In this document: positions 45,007 to 47,290 of the stretch, one piece after another
How positions within the stretch are numbered: the stretch's first letter is position 1
Layout: each line of letters opens with the position of its first letter
Assembly (NCBI GenBank): GCA_902790345.1
Contig: CADARO010000001.1
Span: forward strand, 1 to 47,290
Reading direction: 5' to 3'
DNA length: 47,290 bases
Source: an uncultured Eubacteriales bacterium
Lineage (GTDB): Bacteria > Bacillota > Clostridia > Christensenellales > Aristaeellaceae
Program-made: the position numbers and the translations under genes
Notes under the pieces: model-generated
Told to the model about the DNA's origin: nothing
The model's database searches: none
Seen by the model: the letters and a program-made list of their open reading frames with translations, nothing else

Positions 45007-45042
45007 AGAGGTTGCGCCGCTCTAATCGATGTTATAGTTTTG
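45007..45042 (+). promoter_or_regulatory. Hairpin and Bacteroidales-type -7 box before the M15 peptidase gene
   Basis: GGCGCAAGAGGTTGCGCC (45001-45018) forms a 7-bp stem just after the glycosyltransferase gene. TAGTTTTG at 45035-45042 fits the Bacteroidetes -7 consensus TAnnTTTG, about 50 bp before the next ATG. Confidence 0.5.
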
Positions 45043-45091
45043 CAGCGCCGTTTGGGACGACCCAAACCCGAAACACAAAACTCATAACACC

Positions 45092-45490
45092 ATGAAACAC
45101 TTCACCATCACCGAACTGACCCGCTCGGCTACTGCCCGTCGGATGGGTATCGACAACACACCACCAGCCACAGCCATCCTGGCCCTGACACGTCTGGTCG
45201 AAACGATTCTCGACCCCTTGCGTGAGGCTTGGGGCAGTCCCCTGTATGTCAACAGTGGCTACCGCTGCCCGGCGTTGAACCATGCCGTGGGCGGCGTTCC
45301 ACACAGCCAGCACATGCTGGGTGAGGCAGCCGACATCACCACGGGCTCGCGCGATGGCAACCGTAGGCTTTGGCAACTGTTGCAACAGCTCAATCTGCCT
45401 GTCGACCAAGTCATCAACGAGCACAACTACCAGTGGCTACACATCTCCCACGGCCCCCGCAACCGTCGGCACTACTTCGCCATCGACTAG
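45092..45490 (+). CDS. M15-type D-Ala-D-Ala carboxypeptidase-like protein (phage endolysin-like)
   Basis: 132 residues. Zinc-site motifs of Peptidase_M15_3: NSGYRCPALNHAVGGVPHSQHMLGEAADI (His and Asp ligands; shown in part) and YQWLHISH (C-terminal His). Short single-domain forms of this kind are common in Bacteroidales prophages and surface-polysaccharide loci. It would cleave peptidoglycan stem peptides. Confidence 0.88.
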   Translation: MKHFTITELTRSATARRMGIDNTPPATAILALTRLVETILDPLREAWGSPLYVNSGYRCPALNHAVGGVPHSQHMLGEAADITTGSRDGNRRLWQLLQQLNLPVDQVINEHNYQWLHISHGPRNRRHYFAID

Positions 45491-45602
45491 TCATTTGTGA
45501 TGAAAAACCGAAAGCTAACTAAGTTAGGGGTGCAACATACAGCATCAGCCAGAGCAATCAAGTAACGGCTAAATCCTTAACTCCTTTAACTATTGTTTAA
45601 AA

Positions 45603-46060
45603 ATGGAAAACAACACCAACATCTTGCTTGATGCCTATCGCGCCTGGATGCGATGCGGCAGTTTTCGACGTAGTCGTGCACGCAACAAGCGCTTCGCCTA
45701 TGGCGACCAGTGGAGCGACACCTACACTGACCGCGATGGCGACACACTCACCGACGAACAACGCTGCAGCCGCAGCGGCGCACAGCCACTGACCAACAAC
45801 CTGTTGCGACAACTTGTGCGCACGGTTGTTGGCCGCTATCGTTCTCAGGTCATCGATGCTTCTGTGCCGGCCAACAAACTCGTCGCACAAGCGACTGAAG
45901 AACTGCAACTCGATGAACTTGACAGCCGAGCGCTTGAAGAGTTTCTCATCTCGGGATGCGCCATACAACGCATCGAACAGATTGATCACCTGGGCAAGCT
46001 ATCACTTCAAGTCTACAACGTCAATGTCAACCACTTCTTTATCGACTCGGTGCTTGACCC
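45603..46060 (+). CDS. Phage portal protein, N-terminal fragment (Bacteroidales prophage-like)
   Basis: About 150 residues: LLDAYRAWMRCGSFRRSRARNKRF, QPLTNNLLRQLVRTVVGRYRS and LGKLSLQVYNVNVNHFFID recall portal proteins of Bacteroidales phages (recognition from memory). The genuine frame stops making sense at about 46060, where DNA of another origin begins, so the C-terminal part is missing. Confidence 0.6.
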
Positions 46061-46538
46061 GCGTGGCAACGAAGGGGCGAAAGACGGCGGCAAGGTCGCC
46101 CGTGTCGAGCGCCGTCCCGCTTCCGACCAGTTTCAGAAGCAGTTTCCGCGCGTTGACGACGCGAAGCGACATCTCGCCCGACGCGCCGAGCGCGATCGGG
46201 ATCCCGCAGGTCGGCTCGACGTACTCGATCTTCGAGTCGACGCCCCACTTGATCGAGGGCTGCTCCGCCATATTGATAACGTAGATCTCGCACCGGAAAG
46301 GGGATTTGCGCCCGGCGGCGAGTTTCAGCGCCCCGCCGATCAGGGGCAGGTTCCCCGTGTCGAGCGTATAGCGCCCCGGCCCGAACGAGTCGAGCGCCTC
46401 TCCGTTCAGGAAAAAGATCGCTTCCTGCGTTTCGCGGACCACCAGCTGCGAGAGGGTGCAGAGATTCTCCCGCGGATATTTCCGGACGAGCGCACCCGCG
46501 CCGCCCTCGTATTGGATCACATCGTCAATTTTCGGCAT
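46055..46538 (-). CDS. SPFH-domain (virion core protein/YdjI-type) protein, truncated
   Basis: About 160 residues of the N-terminal half: MPKIDDVIQYEG, GPGRYTLDTGNLPLIGG and SIKWGVDSKIEY are typical of SPFH/'virion core' proteins of Firmicutes (YdjI-like), which are membrane-associated scaffolds. Start at 46538 with GGAGG upstream. The coding frame reaches the junction at 46049-46068 and the rest of the gene is lost. Sits just downstream of the LRR gene. Confidence 0.75.
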
Positions 46539-46562
46539 AATAACCTCCCGTAAAAATGGATT

Positions 46563-47290
46563 CTACTCGCTTCGGGTCATGGGTCCCCAGTAATAGTAAT
46601 AGGAACTGTTCGCAACCAACGCTCTCGCCGCCTTGGGATCCGAGAGTTCGGAACTGTCGAACACGTGTATTTCGCCCGTGGACGAATTGGTTGACGTCCA
46701 GCCGGTCTTCACCTCGAAAATCACGTCGGCAACGGCGATTTCGGCGAAGGCGCCACGTATGCGGGGATCCGATAAGGGTGTCCGTCTGCGTCGTCCGGCA
46801 GAGTGAGAACCGAATCGGTTCCGGTGTATCCGTCCAGATAGTACGCGTTCTCCGATTCGTCGTAGTAGAAGAAGAAGTCCCCGTCGCGAATAAGAACGCT
46901 CGGCTCGTCGAGCGACGTATGCACCGCCCGCGCGTGCCAGGCAACCGAGCCGTAGTCGGAAGTGCTGTTGACTTTAATGTTCAGCGCAGACAGATTGTAG
47001 ACTTCGCGCAGGTTCCAACAGTCGAAGAAGGCGCCGTCGTCGATCGCTTTTACGTGTTTCGGAATAACGATGCACGAGATCGAAAGGTCTCCGTACAGCG
47101 CGTGGTTGCTGATCAATTCCGTGTCTTCGTGCAGCGTGGTAAACGGAAGATCCGGGTCGACCTTCCCGACGAACGCGTAGTAAGGATTGGTTCGGCTTCC
47201 CAGATAGGCGCCGTTTTCATACGTTTGCTTTTCCACGCCGCAATAATCGGCGATGGTTACGACGGCGTCCGAAAAAGAAACGCGCTCAAG
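46563..47290 (-). pseudogene. BspA-like leucine-rich-repeat protein, partial and frameshifted
   Basis: Open to the window's right edge (5' end missing). The first frame reads YLGSRTNPYYAFVG, IVIPKHVKAIDDGAFFDCWNLREV, typical of LRR_5/BspA repeats, and runs to about 46755. There the frame changes: the second frame continues FAEIAVADVIFEVKTGW to YYYYWGPMTRSE and the stop at 46563-46565. One extra base in GTGGCGCCTTCGCC explains the shift. Likely a sequencing/assembly error or a real pseudogene. Surface or secreted protein. Confidence 0.7.

Noticed and set aside
43436-46060. Bacteroidales segment as natural horizontal transfer into the Clostridia genome
   Set aside because: Both ends truncate genes, no integrase, attachment site or direct repeats are seen, and a third unrelated segment follows. 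Chimeric assembly explains it more simply.

Overview
The first ~43.4 kb is one contiguous stretch of a GC-rich, low-redundancy chromosome from a Gram-positive anaerobe, most likely a member of Clostridia (Christensenellales/Oscillospirales-like; inferred, not proven). Reasons: strong GGAGG ribosome binding sites, sigma-A promoters of the TTGACA-N17-TATAAT type, a cysteine T-box leader, pyruvate:ferredoxin oxidoreductase, TelA/XpaC, HemZ, and the clostridial gene order secD-secF ... recJ-rel-dtd-MBL-hemZ. The last ~3.9 kb does not belong to that genome: about 43.43-46.06 kb reads as Bacteroidales (glycosyltransferases, M15 peptidase, a phage portal fragment, AACTA-type intergenic repeats), and 46.06-47.29 kb reads as a third genome (SPFH protein and a BspA-like leucine-rich-repeat protein). 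Both switches cut genes, so the window is probably a composite metagenomic contig.

Layout. 0-3.9 kb (minus): xpaC-telA-lemA-TPM, a cell-envelope/stress operon. 3.9-8.9 kb (minus): CotH-kinase surface protein, TPR protein, YprB-like nuclease. 9.0-13.8 kb (minus): a flavin/redox group (Tp47-like secreted protein; FMN-binding membrane protein, ApbE flavin transferase, NusG-domain-II protein, Gx/HepI-like membrane protein) resembling Gram-positive flavin-based electron transfer loci. 13.9-20.2 kb (minus): PrsA/SurA-type foldase, nagA, nifJ. 20.4-26.5 kb: YitT membrane protein, hairpin-rich repeat, MATE transporter, acetyltransferase, T-box controlled cysE-cysS. 26.7-29.7 kb: PHP phosphoesterase, rpiB, and a GMP-synthase-like protein whose amidotransferase half has lost its catalytic Cys and His. 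29.9-41.8 kb (plus): secD-secF, an AT-rich two-gene insert, 2H phosphoesterase, then recJ-rel-dtd-MBL-hemZ-cyclophilin.

The most interesting locus is 41,821-42,699, between two cyclophilin genes. A perfect sigma-A promoter drives a short non-coding region holding two 53-bp tandem repeats (plus degenerate partial units at both ends) that can fold as serial H-type pseudoknots, then a long terminator hairpin, then a gene for a 200-aa protein resembling PBECR4-type (BECR-fold) predicted RNases. This is the architecture of a type III (RNA antitoxin/protein RNase) toxin-antitoxin system, but with a toxin that does not look like ToxN, and I consider it a candidate undescribed family.

Two families of mobile-like repeats are visible: two MITE-like elements bounded by GGGGAAT/ATTCCCC runs (one has invaded the 5' end of the NusG-domain gene) and a 230-bp hairpin cluster with terminal inverted repeats. 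No tRNA, rRNA, CRISPR array or intact insertion sequence was seen.
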